A stretch of 48,866 bases of DNA from contig CASDTU010000002.1 of assembly GCA_949283775.1 (NCBI GenBank), positions 1-48,866 of the forward strand, written 5' to 3'. How positions within the stretch are numbered: the first letter of the stretch is position 1; each line of letters opens with the position of its first letter. Shown in pieces: positions 7,910-17,843 of the stretch. The DNA is from an uncultured Bacillota bacterium. Its GTDB lineage: Bacteria > Bacillota > Clostridia > Christensenellales > Borkfalkiaceae. The translations under genes were made by a program, and so were the position numbers. Under the pieces are notes generated by a model. It did no database searches, had not been told where the DNA came from, and saw only the letters and a program-made list of their open reading frames with translations.

Positions 7910-10336
7910 ATGGATATGAAATCCGTTGAAAACAAATGGCAGCAACGTTGGGAAAAAACAAAGGAAAACTGTTTCAACAAGAAAAACATTGACAAAAAGT
8001 TTTATGTGCTTGAAATGTTTTCCTATCCTTCCGGTGCAAAACTTCACTTGGGACATTGGTATAACTACGGTCCTACCGACAGCTATGCGCGTTTTAAACG
8101 GATGCAAGGCTTTGAAGTCTTCCAGCCGATGGGATTTGACGCTTTCGGCCTTCCCGCTGAAAACTATGCCATTAAAACAAAAATTCATCCGAAAGATTCC
8201 ACAGAAAAGAATATTGAAACAATGGAACATCAGCTCAAAGCGATGGGCGCCATGTTCGATTGGTCCGCAGAAGTGAAAACCTGCGAGGAAGATTACTATA
8301 AGTGGACGCAGTGGATGTTTTTAAAGCTCTATGAAAACGGACTCGCTTACCGCAAAGAAGCACCTGTGAACTGGTGCTCCAGCTGTAACACGGTTTTGGC
8401 CAACGAGCAAGTCATTGACGGTTGCTGCGAACGCTGCGGCACCCCCGTCGTTAAAAAAGACTTAACGCAGTGGTTCTTTAAAATTACAAAGTATGCGGAA
8501 GAATTGCTCCAAGGGCTCGATACCATCGATTGGCCGGAAAAGACAAAGCTGATGCAAAGAAACTGGATCGGCAAATCGGTAGGCTGCGAAATCGAGTTTC
8601 AGTGCGAGAGCGGCGATACTTTCAAAGTCTTTACGACCCGCTGTGACACGATTTTCGGCGTTTCCTATGTCGTGCTGGCCCCAGAACATCCGCTTGTTCG
8701 CAAACTCGTTTCCGAGGATTGCCGGCAAGCCGTGGAAAATTATATTGCCGAAACGTCTAAATCGAATGAAATCGAACGCCTCTCTTCCACCAGAGAAAAA
8801 ACGGGCGTCTTTATCGGACATTATGCGATCAATCCGATCAACGGCAAAAAAGTGCCGATCTATGCCGCGGATTATGTACTCTATTCGTACGGCACCGGCG
8901 CCGTCATGGGCGTACCGGCGCACGACGAACGCGATTTTGCCTTCGCTAAAAAATACAATCTGCCCATTCAGAAAGTTATCGAAAATAAAAACGGCGAAAC
9001 CGTTCTCCCCTTCTGTGAAGACGGCATCTGCGTAAACAGCCTGCAATTTGACGGTCGGTTCGGCGAAGAGGCACGGACGGAGATTGCCAATCATCTCGCA
9101 AAAATCGGCAAGGGTGAACGCAAAGTCAATTATCGCCTGCGCGACTGGCTCGTTTCCCGCCAAAGATATTGGGGCGCACCCATCCCGATGATCCACTGCC
9201 CGCATTGCGGCACGGTGCCCGTTCCCTATAAAGACCTTCCGGTCAAACTGCCCTATAACGTCGAATTTGAACCGGACGGCAAATCGCCGCTTGCTAAATG
9301 CGACGAATTCATGCATACAAAATGTCCGGTTTGCGGCGGAGACGCACTGCGCGATCCCGACACATTGGATACTTTCGTCTGCTCGAGTTGGTACTACCTG
9401 CGCTATGCCGATGCGCACAACGCAAAACAGCCCTTTGACCCCGAAATCGTCAATAAAATGCTGCCCGTAGACAAATACGTCGGAGGCGCCGAACATGCCT
9501 GTATGCACCTTTTGTATGCTCGGTTCTTTACCAAAGCGCTGCGCGATATGGGATATCTCAAATTCGACGAGCCTTTCAAATCCCTCGTACATCAGGGCGT
9601 CATCTTAGGCCCCGACGGAAACCGTATGTCTAAATCCAAAGGAAACGTCGTTTCCCCCGATGAATACGTCGCAACGTACGGCTCCGATGCGTTCCGTATC
9701 TACCTCATGTTCGCTTTTTCCTATACGGAAGGCGGACCTTGGAGCGACGAAGGCATCAAATCCGTCGCAAAATTCTTAGAGCGCGTGGAAAGACTCGTTC
9801 TGAAAAGCAATGAATTAAAATCGTCCAAAGAAGAGCCTTTTGCCCAAAATGAAAAAGAGCTGAACTTTGTGCGAAACAATTCTATCAAGCAGATCACAAA
9901 AGACCTCGAAAACTTCTCTTTCAATACAGCCGTCGCCCGTTTGATGGAATATGTCAACGCTCTCTATAAATACGACGGCTTAGCTGAAAAAAATATCGCT
10001 TTTTATAAAGAATGCGTCCGCGATCTCCTGTTGCTTTTTGCTCCCTTTGCGCCGCACTTTACGGAAGAACTTTGGGAACAGACCGGAGGGAAATATTCTG
10101 TCTTCGATCAGAAATATCCCCTCTGCGATGAGAGCGCTCTCGTTCGGGAAGAGACGGAATATGCCGTTCAAGTCAACAGCAAGATCAAGACAAAACTGAT
10201 GATCTCAAAGGACAGCAGCGAAGATACGATTCGCTCGATCGTCCTGAACGACAGCAATATTCGCCCGCTTGTCGAAGGCAAAGTGATCAAAAAATTCATT
10301 ATCGTTCCCGGCCGCCTGGTCAATATCATCGTCTGA
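7910..10336 (+). CDS. leuS: Leucine--tRNA ligase
   Basis: Charges tRNA-Leu. The 808-aa protein is of normal bacterial length. The class I signatures are visible: the HIGH motif as HLGH at residues 46-49, and KMSKS as MSKS beginning at residue 573 within [18 protein letters not shown]1 editing domain lies between (about 220-420, with the [15 protein letters not shown] region), and zinc-ligand-like cysteine pairs appear at [16 protein letters not shown] and HCPHCG/CPVCGG. The C-terminal part is the anticodon-binding and extension domain. GGAGG precedes the ATG. No T-box was found upstream, unlike thrS. Confidence 0.98.
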   Translation: MDMKSVENKWQQRWEKTKENCFNKKNIDKKFYVLEMFSYPSGAKLHLGHWYNYGPTDSYARFKRMQGFEVFQPMGFDAFGLPAENYAIKTKIHPKDSTEKNIETMEHQLKAMGAMFDWSAEVKTCEEDYYKWTQWMFLKLYENGLAYRKEAPVNWCSSCNTVLANEQVIDGCCERCGTPVVKKDLTQWFFKITKYAEELLQGLDTIDWPEKTKLMQRNWIGKSVGCEIEFQCESGDTFKVFTTRCDTIFGVSYVVLAPEHPLVRKLVSEDCRQAVENYIAETSKSNEIERLSSTREKTGVFIGHYAINPINGKKVPIYAADYVLYSYGTGAVMGVPAHDERDFAFAKKYNLPIQKVIENKNGETVLPFCEDGICVNSLQFDGRFGEEARTEIANHLAKIGKGERKVNYRLRDWLVSRQRYWGAPIPMIHCPHCGTVPVPYKDLPVKLPYNVEFEPDGKSPLAKCDEFMHTKCPVCGGDALRDPDTLDTFVCSSWYYLRYADAHNAKQPFDPEIVNKMLPVDKYVGGAEHACMHLLYARFFTKALRDMGYLKFDEPFKSLVHQGVILGPDGNRMSKSKGNVVSPDEYVATYGSDAFRIYLMFAFSYTEGGPWSDEGIKSVAKFLERVERLVLKSNELKSSKEEPFAQNEKELNFVRNNSIKQITKDLENFSFNTAVARLMEYVNALYKYDGLAEKNIAFYKECVRDLLLLFAPFAPHFTEELWEQTGGKYSVFDQKYPLCDESALVREETEYAVQVNSKIKTKLMISKDSSEDTIRSIVLNDSNIRPLVEGKVIKKFIIVPGRLVNIIV

Positions 10337-10551
10337 TTTCGGCCGCCCGCGCTTTTGCGGATCAAAGCATCATTCTACGATCTTTTTTGAAAGTACTTTT
10401 CTACTTCTTTCATTCAATATAACCATCGGCTGATGAACTATACTTCAAAAATCAAACGGACTTTTGAAGGCGCGTGCCATGAGCCGATGTTTTTTTGTTT
10501 CCTGCGCCGATGAAAACTTTTATGTGATTTGAATACCTTTGGGGAATTTTT

Positions 10552-10669
10552 GCGTAAAAGGAGCGTGTCTTCCGACTCGAATAATTTTGCGCAAAGAAAA
10601 GGATGCGTCTTTTTGTAAACTGATGCGTAAAGAGAGTATGCCTGCCGACTCAAAAATTTTTGCGTTAAG
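10552..10669. repeat. Imperfect 45-bp direct repeat pair
   Basis: 10552-10596 and 10625-10669 match at about 34 of 45 positions, sharing GCGTAAA, CCGACTC and TTTTGCG blocks. The separation is 73 bp from start to start. Probably decayed duplicated intergenic sequence. Confidence 0.45.
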
Positions 10670-10724
10670 AGAATTTATGTACCTTCTTACAAACTTTCGC
10701 GCAGACGATAAAATTTAGCAAACG

Positions 10725-10766
10725 AAAGAGCCCCGAGACCGAATGTATACGGCCTCGGGGCTCTTT
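10725..10766. terminator. Bidirectional terminator between leuS and the lipoprotein operon
   Basis: A 13-bp perfect stem (10725-10737 with 10754-10766), GC-rich with A-run and T-run arms, so it can terminate transcription from both sides. It sits between two convergent transcription units. Confidence 0.85.
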
Positions 10767-10871
10767 CTATAAATTTTGATTCAATAAAATTCATTTTATA
10801 ATTTCGCATTCATAAGCGCTACATTCCTATAAGGAGCTTCCGATCTATAATAGTTCATCTTTTTGCGCCTT

Positions 10872-13073
10872 TTAAGTCAGCGAATTGTAGTAAAAACCTT
10901 TTCGCAACGTCAATAGCAGTTCAGCATCGGCAAGATCATAGGTAACCGTTTCCTCCATTTGCGAAAAACCGTAATTGGGAGTAAACTGTAAAAACTTGAC
11001 TACCGATTTACCCGATTCTTCACACAAAAGCGCAATTTCATCCATATAACTTTGCTGCTGAGATGCAACCGCCAATGTGATATCGATCGCTTCTATATCT
11101 TTCAACGACCAGCCGCTTCCAAGCGGATACTCCGTGCCGCTCACATTAGCTGTCAGATTGCCCTCTTCCTCCTTAAACAACACTATCAGATCTTCCGGAC
11201 GGCTAGAATCCGTCTTGATGCTTTGGCGTTTTTGACCCAATAGCAAGGCCTTTGAAAAACCTTCGCTGTTATCAATCTGTAAAGTTTCAACATACGTATA
11301 CCGTATACCATACGATGCGGCTGCGCCTTGATTAACGGCTTTATATACTTCGTAAATATATCGTTCTTGCGCATTTTTTCGGCAAACAAGCAATTCGTCC
11401 GGATCGCCCGCTAAATTCGATACAATTTCCGATAGTAAATTTCCGCCGCTGACAGATACGACTTCCCCGTTTTCATTATCGGCAAATATTTGCTCATCTT
11501 TCATAATGAGTCCGTTGTACCAATTATAGAAATAGGCAACCCTTTTACCGTTTTCCTCTTTGAGGACAACAAAATCATCGTTCGTGCCAGCCCACACTCT
11601 GGCTCTCGTCACATCGATCAATTCGCCTTCAAAAATCGAATCTAGATATCGGTTTTCGCCGCCGCTTATCCAACTGTCGTTGGCACTGTATTTATCAAAC
11701 GTTTCCGTCTGTCCGCCACCAATCGCCGTCAGTGTTTCCTGAATATACTTTTTATACGGCATGATATCTAAGTTATCGGTAAATTTCTGCTCGCTGGAAT
11801 CAATATAATTCGTCAGATCAAAATCAAGTCCGCTTCCTTCCGGATCCAATAAGATCTCGGTCATGCGCTTCAAAGACAAGCGCGCCGAAAAATTCGGTTT
11901 CTCTTCATAAAATGCCGTCAGCCCCTGTTCGCTCCCCGTTTCAATCGGATTTTCCGTCAGCCAAGGCGTATTATGAAAATTAAAAAAGTAATACCCCGGT
12001 TCATATTGGATCAACTTCGCCCCTGCATCCAAACAAAATTGCGTATAAATCGCCATAAACTCTGGCGTCGCATCCATCTCGTTTCGGATAAACCACTTCG
12101 TTCCGCCCTGTGTTGTCTTTAAATTGCTGGACGCCAAAGACTGCCATGCCCAACTTTGATTGCTTAGTCCCCAATAGGAATTCTCTAAGGAGCGATACGG
12201 GAAATTGCGGTCCATGTTATGAATAAACGCAAAGGGACGGAACGTGTTGTTCGCAAACAGTACCGTGAGCCGTTCTCCCATAATCGAAGACGCATACTTT
12301 ACAAGTTCGTCAAAAAACAAATTGTCGTGATAAGCCGGATTGCCTACATAGTCCCAGCTGTGATCGCTCCATACCAATTTCGATCCCATAGCGTCGAGCT
12401 CTTCTATGATCTGCTTTAAATCCCCTTCTTCCACCTTAAACCCGTGCGGATCGTTTTCCTGCCCGAGCTGATTCGAGCCGACCAACTCATGAAACCGTAC
12501 GCCTTCAATGATCGGATAATTCGCACGAAGCGCCTTCAATGTACTCAGATCCATCGTTAGGCCTCCGATCGCTTTTCCGTCGCCGTAAATGATTTCAGGT
12601 TTCGGCAGAGACGCCAACTCACCGTTTTGGTTCGTTCCGCAGTCGGAGGAATACAATTCAAGATAGACGGGTATATCATACGCGGTCAGTTTGGTCAATG
12701 CGTATTTTAGCGACTCGCCGATCCGATCCATGGGATCCGATGCGCCGTTCTGCGTAAAGCCCTGTGCCTTGTAACTGTGCTGCGGATTGATCAAAACGGC
12801 AACTTCAAATTTTTCTTTTAAAGGACTTAAACCACTTGCTATGTTTTCAAAAGCGAGGTCGTATGCCTCGTCGCCGGGAGAATACAGGGTCGTCAAGCCC
12901 TGTCCGCCCAGTCCCGCATCAATTTGAAACAGCAGCAAAGGGGTCTTGTCTTCCTTCCCTCCGCCTTCGGTCCCTTCATTGTTGCCGCCGCCGTTTTTCT
13001 GTGTACAGGCAACGGCGGAAAAACACAGTAAAACAGCCAATAGAATCGTAACGATCCGAATAATCCTCTTCAT
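10872..13073 (-). CDS. Secreted lipoprotein, paralog 1 of 4 (TIM-barrel-like plus FG-GAP-like)
   Basis: A 733-aa lipoprotein of a family I do not recognise by name. A lipoprotein signal ends at Cys23 (SAVAC), and a short G/N-rich linker follows. Residues about 45-430 look like a TIM-barrel enzyme domain, with conserved blocks shared by the four paralogs: NPQHSY, TNQNGELASLP, IYGDGK, EGVRFHELVGSN, HGF, LVWSDHSWD, GLSNQSWAW and IQYEPGYYFFN. The His, Asp and Glu residues in these blocks are candidate catalytic or metal ligands. Residues about 450-733 resemble calcium-loop beta-propeller repeats (for example FADNENGEVV and LAGDPDELLV). It is the last gene of a three-gene operon, 12 bp after its neighbour. 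A role as a surface glycosidase or glycan-binding protein is inferred from context. Confidence 0.75.
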   Translation of the reverse strand: MKRIIRIVTILLAVLLCFSAVACTQKNGGGNNEGTEGGGKEDKTPLLLFQIDAGLGGQGLTTLYSPGDEAYDLAFENIASGLSPLKEKFEVAVLINPQHSYKAQGFTQNGASDPMDRIGESLKYALTKLTAYDIPVYLELYSSDCGTNQNGELASLPKPEIIYGDGKAIGGLTMDLSTLKALRANYPIIEGVRFHELVGSNQLGQENDPHGFKVEEGDLKQIIEELDAMGSKLVWSDHSWDYVGNPAYHDNLFFDELVKYASSIMGERLTVLFANNTFRPFAFIHNMDRNFPYRSLENSYWGLSNQSWAWQSLASSNLKTTQGGTKWFIRNEMDATPEFMAIYTQFCLDAGAKLIQYEPGYYFFNFHNTPWLTENPIETGSEQGLTAFYEEKPNFSARLSLKRMTEILLDPEGSGLDFDLTNYIDSSEQKFTDNLDIMPYKKYIQETLTAIGGGQTETFDKYSANDSWISGGENRYLDSIFEGELIDVTRARVWAGTNDDFVVLKEENGKRVAYFYNWYNGLIMKDEQIFADNENGEVVSVSGGNLLSEIVSNLAGDPDELLVCRKNAQERYIYEVYKAVNQGAAASYGIRYTYVETLQIDNSEGFSKALLLGQKRQSIKTDSSRPEDLIVLFKEEEGNLTANVSGTEYPLGSGWSLKDIEAIDITLAVASQQQSYMDEIALLCEESGKSVVKFLQFTPNYGFSQMEETVTYDLADAELLLTLRKGFYYNSLT

Positions 13074-13085
13074 TCCTTTCTCACC

Positions 13086-15356
13086 TTATACATCCATATA
13101 ATAAAGTCCTAAGCGCAGCGTGAACAGAGCTTCGCATCTTTTCTGCAACTTGATCGTATCGTTCAACTTTTCAGCTTTACCGTTGTCAGCGTTTAAAGTA
13201 TAAAACTGCAACTCAAAAGTTCCGCCGTTTTCCACCGCGACGCAGAGTTCATCCCGCAGCGAAGCCTTTTGCTGCTCAACCGTTATCGTAACATCCGCCG
13301 AAGCCGCGGCCGTCACGTTGCCGCAGTTTATCTCATAAAAATGTACGCTGCCGTTTCCGGTGCCGCCATAAACTTTGATTCCGCTGTCCAAATTTTCCAG
13401 CACATAGAGTTCATCAAGATTCCGCATTCCGCTTTCCAACAACGCCGATCTTCTCGCACCCAACGCGACGATACCGTTAAAATTCGCCGCATCGATCTTT
13501 TCACTGCCAAAATAGTTGGAAAAGAACGTATCGCTGTTTTCATCTTTTTCCAGCTTGAACTCATAATAGTCCGCTTTGTCCGTGTTCATTGCCTTATAGA
13601 TGGTAAAGTTGATCTGCCCGTCCTTTTCCCGAGCAACGATCACTTCATCCGGATCGCCGGCAACATTATAATTGTATTTTTGTATGAAATTCCCGGCGGT
13701 TACGCCCACTACCGTTCCGTTTTCATCGTCGGCAAAGCTGACGGTATCCTTCGCCACCAACCCGGAATACGCATTGTAAACATACCCTACGTTCGCACCG
13801 TTTTCTCTCTTTACGACGAGAAAATCGTCGTTCGTTTTTGCCAGAGCATTGATTCGGCTGGTAAAGAGAATTTCTCCGTCCGTTACGGTCTTATAAAACC
13901 TTTCCGATTCGCTCTCGACAAACGTATCCGGCGTGTAAATATATCTGTCATATACCGACAGTCCGCCTTCGCCCAAAGCGGCGATCGTCGTCTGCACATA
14001 CTTTTTATACGGATTGGATGCCGTATTGGAATAATATGTATTTCTGTCTCCGTCTACAAAATCAGAAATGTGATCGGTTACCGCAGGGCTGAGTTTGTCC
14101 GCCAAAAGATAATCGATAAAGCGCTTTAAATTGATCCTCGCCGAAAAATCCGGCTTCTCTTCGTAAAACATAGGATTGCCTTCCGATTTGAGGTCGGTAA
14201 TCCCAACTTTGTTCATCCACGGCGTATTGTGCGTGTTGAAAAAGTAATAATCCGGCTCAAATTGAATGACCGACGCTCCCTGCTCCAAAAAGTCCAACGT
14301 ATACCCTGCCAAAACTTCGATCGGCGTATCCATCTCGGAATGCGCGTACCACTTCGTATTGCGCACACCGTTCGTTACAGTATAAGTGTTGCTGGAAGAA
14401 TACGATTCCCATATCCAGCTCTGGTTGCTTAATCCAAAATCCGTTCCCCTGTAATTTTTATACGGAAACGTCGCCTCTTCCCTTCCGACATAATCGCATA
14501 CATCCCAATTGTTGTTCGCCCAAATAAACGTGACGCGATTCTCTAACTTGTCAACAGCATAATCGATACAAGTCACAAAAAAATCATTCGGGTTATAATT
14601 CGGATCGTTGATCCCGTCCCAACTGTGATCGCTCCAATATAAATTCATGCCCGATTGATCGCAAGTATCGATGATCGCTTTTATCGTCGATTCCGTAACC
14701 AAAAAGCCGTGGTCATCTCCGTTCATTGCAATTTCATGCGTACCGACAAGTTCATGCATACGCACACCCAATACCGTATCGGGAAACCGCAATTTTATGT
14801 ACGAAAGCGTATCCATATCCATCGTGATTCCGGCGATCTCCTGTCCGTCGCCGTAATGCAGATTCGGCTTCGGCAACCTCGCCAACTCACCGTTTTGGTT
14901 CGTCCCGTTATCCGACGAATAGATTTCCAATACAACTTTGATCCCCTGTTTCTCAAACTGATCGATGGCAAAGATCAATCCGTCTTTCACGCGCTTTGCT
15001 TCGCTCGTCTCGTCTTTGATATAACTGTGCTGCGGATTGATCAGCACCGCAACATCAAACTTCTCCTTTAACGGCTGCAATCCTTCCGCAATGTTGTTCA
15101 GGCATTCCAAATAAAACGGATCATCCACCGAAAAGGATGTCGTTAACCCTCTTCCTCCCAAACCGGGATCGATTTGGAAAAGCAATAAACTTTTTTCTTT
15201 CATTGGCTCTTCTTCCTGCTCATTATTATTTTCATCATCGCCTATATTTGTATTGTTGTTATTGTTGTTGTTTGAATTTCCGCCGCTCGGAGAACAGCAT
15301 ACCAGCGACAAACACAATAAAACAGATAAAAGTATGGTAAATATTTTCTTTATCAT
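13086..15356 (-). CDS. Secreted lipoprotein, paralog 2 of 4
   Basis: A 756-aa paralog of the neighbouring lipoproteins. The lipobox LVCC gives Cys21, followed by an unusual low-complexity Asn-rich linker (NSNNNNNNNTN) and an acidic stretch. The enzyme-like region has the same blocks as its paralogs: INPQHSYIKDETSEA, DNGTNQNGELARLPKP, HYGDG, MDMDTL, GVRMHELVGTHE, LYWSDHSWD, WANNNWD, GLSNQSWIWES, and ASVIQFEPDYYFFN. The C-terminal third has beta-propeller-like segments (FADDENGTVVGV, NVAGDPDEVIVAREKDG). It lies 27 bp after paralog 3 and 12 bp before paralog 1. It appears most similar to paralog 1, suggesting a recent tandem duplication. No EC activity can be assigned from sequence alone. Confidence 0.75.
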   Translation of the reverse strand: MIKKIFTILLSVLLCLSLVCCSPSGGNSNNNNNNNTNIGDDENNNEQEEEPMKEKSLLLFQIDPGLGGRGLTTSFSVDDPFYLECLNNIAEGLQPLKEKFDVAVLINPQHSYIKDETSEAKRVKDGLIFAIDQFEKQGIKVVLEIYSSDNGTNQNGELARLPKPNLHYGDGQEIAGITMDMDTLSYIKLRFPDTVLGVRMHELVGTHEIAMNGDDHGFLVTESTIKAIIDTCDQSGMNLYWSDHSWDGINDPNYNPNDFFVTCIDYAVDKLENRVTFIWANNNWDVCDYVGREEATFPYKNYRGTDFGLSNQSWIWESYSSSNTYTVTNGVRNTKWYAHSEMDTPIEVLAGYTLDFLEQGASVIQFEPDYYFFNTHNTPWMNKVGITDLKSEGNPMFYEEKPDFSARINLKRFIDYLLADKLSPAVTDHISDFVDGDRNTYYSNTASNPYKKYVQTTIAALGEGGLSVYDRYIYTPDTFVESESERFYKTVTDGEILFTSRINALAKTNDDFLVVKRENGANVGYVYNAYSGLVAKDTVSFADDENGTVVGVTAGNFIQKYNYNVAGDPDEVIVAREKDGQINFTIYKAMNTDKADYYEFKLEKDENSDTFFSNYFGSEKIDAANFNGIVALGARRSALLESGMRNLDELYVLENLDSGIKVYGGTGNGSVHFYEINCGNVTAAASADVTITVEQQKASLRDELCVAVENGGTFELQFYTLNADNGKAEKLNDTIKLQKRCEALFTLRLGLYYMDV

Positions 15357-15383
15357 CTTAAAGTCCCCTTCAATTTTTTCCGA

Positions 15384-17624
15384 TTAAAATCCCTTTAAAT
15401 ACGTGCCGATTTTACAGCCGAAAATCAAATCCGGACAAAACGAACCGAGCGCAATGCTTTCAGACATGATTTCGAGAGTTTCGATATCGATAAACTTGAC
15501 CGTATACGAACCGCCAATCTCTACGACTGCTGCAATTTCATCGATAAAATCACCGTTTATATCGACGGGACAGCAGGCGACAACTTTGCCGATATCTTCA
15601 ACGACGGATGCTTCGTTGTTTAAAATCACTTTCAAGTCTGTATTTTCTGCATAGACGGCCGCCGCTTTCGTATCGATCGGCCGCGTCATATCGCCCAAAA
15701 CCGCATTGCGCGTACGCACGGCAAACGTCTTTACATATCCCGCCGCCGATCCGTTCGAAATGTATTGCAATACCCGATCGGATATTTCCTTCGCGGCGGG
15801 ATAAAGTTCAACGTCCTGCGTTACAGTGGAAGAACCCGTCGAAACGGAATAAACGGAATATTTTAACGCGCCGTCCTTTTCCCTTACAAGCACGATCTCA
15901 TCCGCATCGCCGCCCAAGGAATGAACATAATCGGAAATCAAATTGATCGAAAAGACGTCCACAACTTTACCGTCTTCATTGTCTGCAAAGAAATCGTTCT
16001 TCGCCAGCAGCCTCCCCGAACGATAATTGTAAAATTCCAGCCGAACGCCGCCGCTTTCCTGCTTCGCCACCATAATCTCGTCTCCGCAGCTGAAAGCAAG
16101 CGCGATCCGCGATGCGGCGATCACGTCATCCGTCACGATATATTCGCGCAGTCGGTTTTCGCTCTGTTCGTACCACTTGCTGTAATCGCTGTTGTATTTA
16201 TCGTATACCTGCAACTCCCCGTCTTTCGCAAGATACAATGTATTTTGATAATACCGTTTCGGCGGATCCGACTCCTTGTTCGCGACATACTTATTATAAT
16301 CGGTATCGTAATAATCGGTCGGATCGGTCGAGATGACTCCGCTGCCGTCTTCCAATATATAATCAATAAACCGCTTTAACGTGAGTTTCGCAGAATAATC
16401 GCTGTTATCTTCGATCGACGATACCGGTATTGCACTGTCATTGCGCGGAGAATAGGAATTGAAGAAATACTGTATCGGTTCAAACTGTATTAGGGATGCG
16501 CCCTGTTCGATCGCGCGCAGCGTAAACATCGCCATGATTTCAGGAGGACAATCCAGATCTGCGTCAATATACCATTTCGTCGTCCCCGTCGCATCCTGCA
16601 TCGTACTGCAATCCAATTCCTGCCAGAACCAATCCTGTACACTCGCGCCGAAAGACGTACCTTTATAATTCTTCAACAAAAAATCATCGACTATGTATTG
16701 ATGGATCGGCCAACCGTTATTCGCCCAATTCAAAGTAAGCTGATTCGATTGCAACTTCGAAACGGCATAATCCAACCAACCCTTGATCTCCTTTGCCGTC
16801 TCTACGTCATATGAGGCGCCGTATTCCCCGTTGCGCCCAAGCAAGCTCTTTTCCAACACGTTCCAGCTGTGATCGCTCCAAACAAGTTTCAGCCCCGTTT
16901 CCGCAACCGTGTCGATGATCGTCTTAACGACTTCCTCCTGCACGACAAATCCGTGCGAATATTCTTCATTTCCCTGCGCCCTGTCGCTGAGTCCGATCGA
17001 ATGCGTGCCGATCAACTCATGAAAACGGATTCCCTCAAAATAATAGTCAAATTCTTCCCGCAGCGCCTTCACGGTATCCATATCCATCGGAAGCCCGGGC
17101 CAGGTCTGATCATCGCCATAATGAAGCGCAGCCGGAGCATTGGTCCCCAATTCTCCGTTCTGATTGGTGCGTATTCCGGACGAATGCATTTCCAAATAAA
17201 AAGGAATATCTTTTCTGCGGAAATAATTCAATGTAAATTTCAGTTCCGGAGAAATTCGATTCAAAGGTTCTGAAGGATCTTCTCCGTTATATCCTTCCGC
17301 CCGATAGTGCCACGTCGGATAAATTTGAACGACTACGTCAAAATCCTCCATTAAAGGCTCCAAGCCGTTATAAATATTGTCCAGCGCCTTTTCAAGCTCT
17401 GTCAGATCATCCCTGTATTTATAAATCAGTTCCTTGCTTCCTGCCGCGCCTCCTTCAATTTCAAACATAAGTTTTACGCGCTGTTTCGGCGTTTCGGGCG
17501 TTGTGGGAGTTCCACCCTCTTCCTCCGAAGACGGCGGCGTATTGACGCTCGGCGTCGTTGCCGCACAGCCTACAAGAAAACACAGCACCAGCAATAAACA
17601 AAAAAATTTTATAAAGCGTTTCAT
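15384..17624 (-). CDS. Secreted lipoprotein, paralog 3 of 4
   Basis: A 746-aa paralog with lipobox LVGC (Cys20) and a Pro/Thr/Glu-rich linker. The enzyme-like region keeps TNQNGELG, HYGD, MDMDTVKAL, FEGIRFHELIGTHS, HGF, LVWSDHSWN, WANNGW and ASLIQFEP. It has YPTWHYRAEGYNGEDP where paralogs 1 and 2 have NPQHSY, grouping it with paralog 4. The C-terminal region contains a clear FG-GAP/VCBS-type calcium loop, DINGDFIDEIAAV, plus GGDADEIVLVREKDG, supporting a beta-propeller. It is the first gene of the three-gene operon, with its own promoter at 17643-17672. Confidence 0.76.
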   Translation of the reverse strand: MKRFIKFFCLLLVLCFLVGCAATTPSVNTPPSSEEEGGTPTTPETPKQRVKLMFEIEGGAAGSKELIYKYRDDLTELEKALDNIYNGLEPLMEDFDVVVQIYPTWHYRAEGYNGEDPSEPLNRISPELKFTLNYFRRKDIPFYLEMHSSGIRTNQNGELGTNAPAALHYGDDQTWPGLPMDMDTVKALREEFDYYFEGIRFHELIGTHSIGLSDRAQGNEEYSHGFVVQEEVVKTIIDTVAETGLKLVWSDHSWNVLEKSLLGRNGEYGASYDVETAKEIKGWLDYAVSKLQSNQLTLNWANNGWPIHQYIVDDFLLKNYKGTSFGASVQDWFWQELDCSTMQDATGTTKWYIDADLDCPPEIMAMFTLRAIEQGASLIQFEPIQYFFNSYSPRNDSAIPVSSIEDNSDYSAKLTLKRFIDYILEDGSGVISTDPTDYYDTDYNKYVANKESDPPKRYYQNTLYLAKDGELQVYDKYNSDYSKWYEQSENRLREYIVTDDVIAASRIALAFSCGDEIMVAKQESGGVRLEFYNYRSGRLLAKNDFFADNEDGKVVDVFSINLISDYVHSLGGDADEIVLVREKDGALKYSVYSVSTGSSTVTQDVELYPAAKEISDRVLQYISNGSAAGYVKTFAVRTRNAVLGDMTRPIDTKAAAVYAENTDLKVILNNEASVVEDIGKVVACCPVDINGDFIDEIAAVVEIGGSYTVKFIDIETLEIMSESIALGSFCPDLIFGCKIGTYLKGF

Positions 17625-17642
17625 TTCTTCTCCCCCTTTTTA

Positions 17643-17672
17643 ATTATACTGTATTTTTTCGGTTTTTGTAAA
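17643..17672 (-). promoter_or_regulatory. Promoter of the three-lipoprotein operon
   Basis: TTTACA (17672-17667), an 18-bp spacer and TATAAT (17648-17643) on the minus strand, just upstream of paralog 3. It lies after a large hairpin that probably ends the preceding operon. Confidence 0.7.
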
Positions 17673-17770
17673 CAACTTCCTTTCAAAATATTTTTTGCCT
17701 TTACAAAACCTTAAAAATATATCTTATCCGACAAGCCTTATTGCAATCGAACATCGGTAGCGTTCTGCCG

Positions 17771-17809
17771 CGCCGCAGTATTTTTCGCGGAGCGAAAAAT
17801 ACTGCGGCG
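17771..17809 (-). terminator. 18-bp perfect hairpin after GH38-like gene
   Basis: A perfect 18-bp stem (17771-17788 with 17792-17809) with a 3-base GGA loop. It lies 35 bp after the 829-aa gene stop and before the promoter of the next operon, so it probably separates the two transcripts. No clean T-run follows, so its terminator role is inferred. Confidence 0.6.
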
Positions 17810-17843
17810 GACACGCTTGCTTTTTGCATGGTCAAAATAATGG

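Larger units (their letters stand above)
10337..10871. other. Non-coding gap between convergent leuS and lipoprotein operon
   Basis: No credible gene. It contains an imperfect 45-bp direct repeat (10552-10596 and 10625-10669) and a bidirectional terminator (10725-10766). A short minus-strand frame at 10438-10653 lacks a ribosome-binding site and is judged spurious. Confidence 0.6.

Noticed and set aside
8462-9592. 376-aa open frame opposite leuS
   Set aside because: Antisense shadow of leuS; no start signals.
10438-10653. 71-aa minus-strand frame between leuS and the lipoprotein operon
   Set aside because: Overlaps an imperfect direct repeat, lacks a ribosome-binding site and resembles nothing known.
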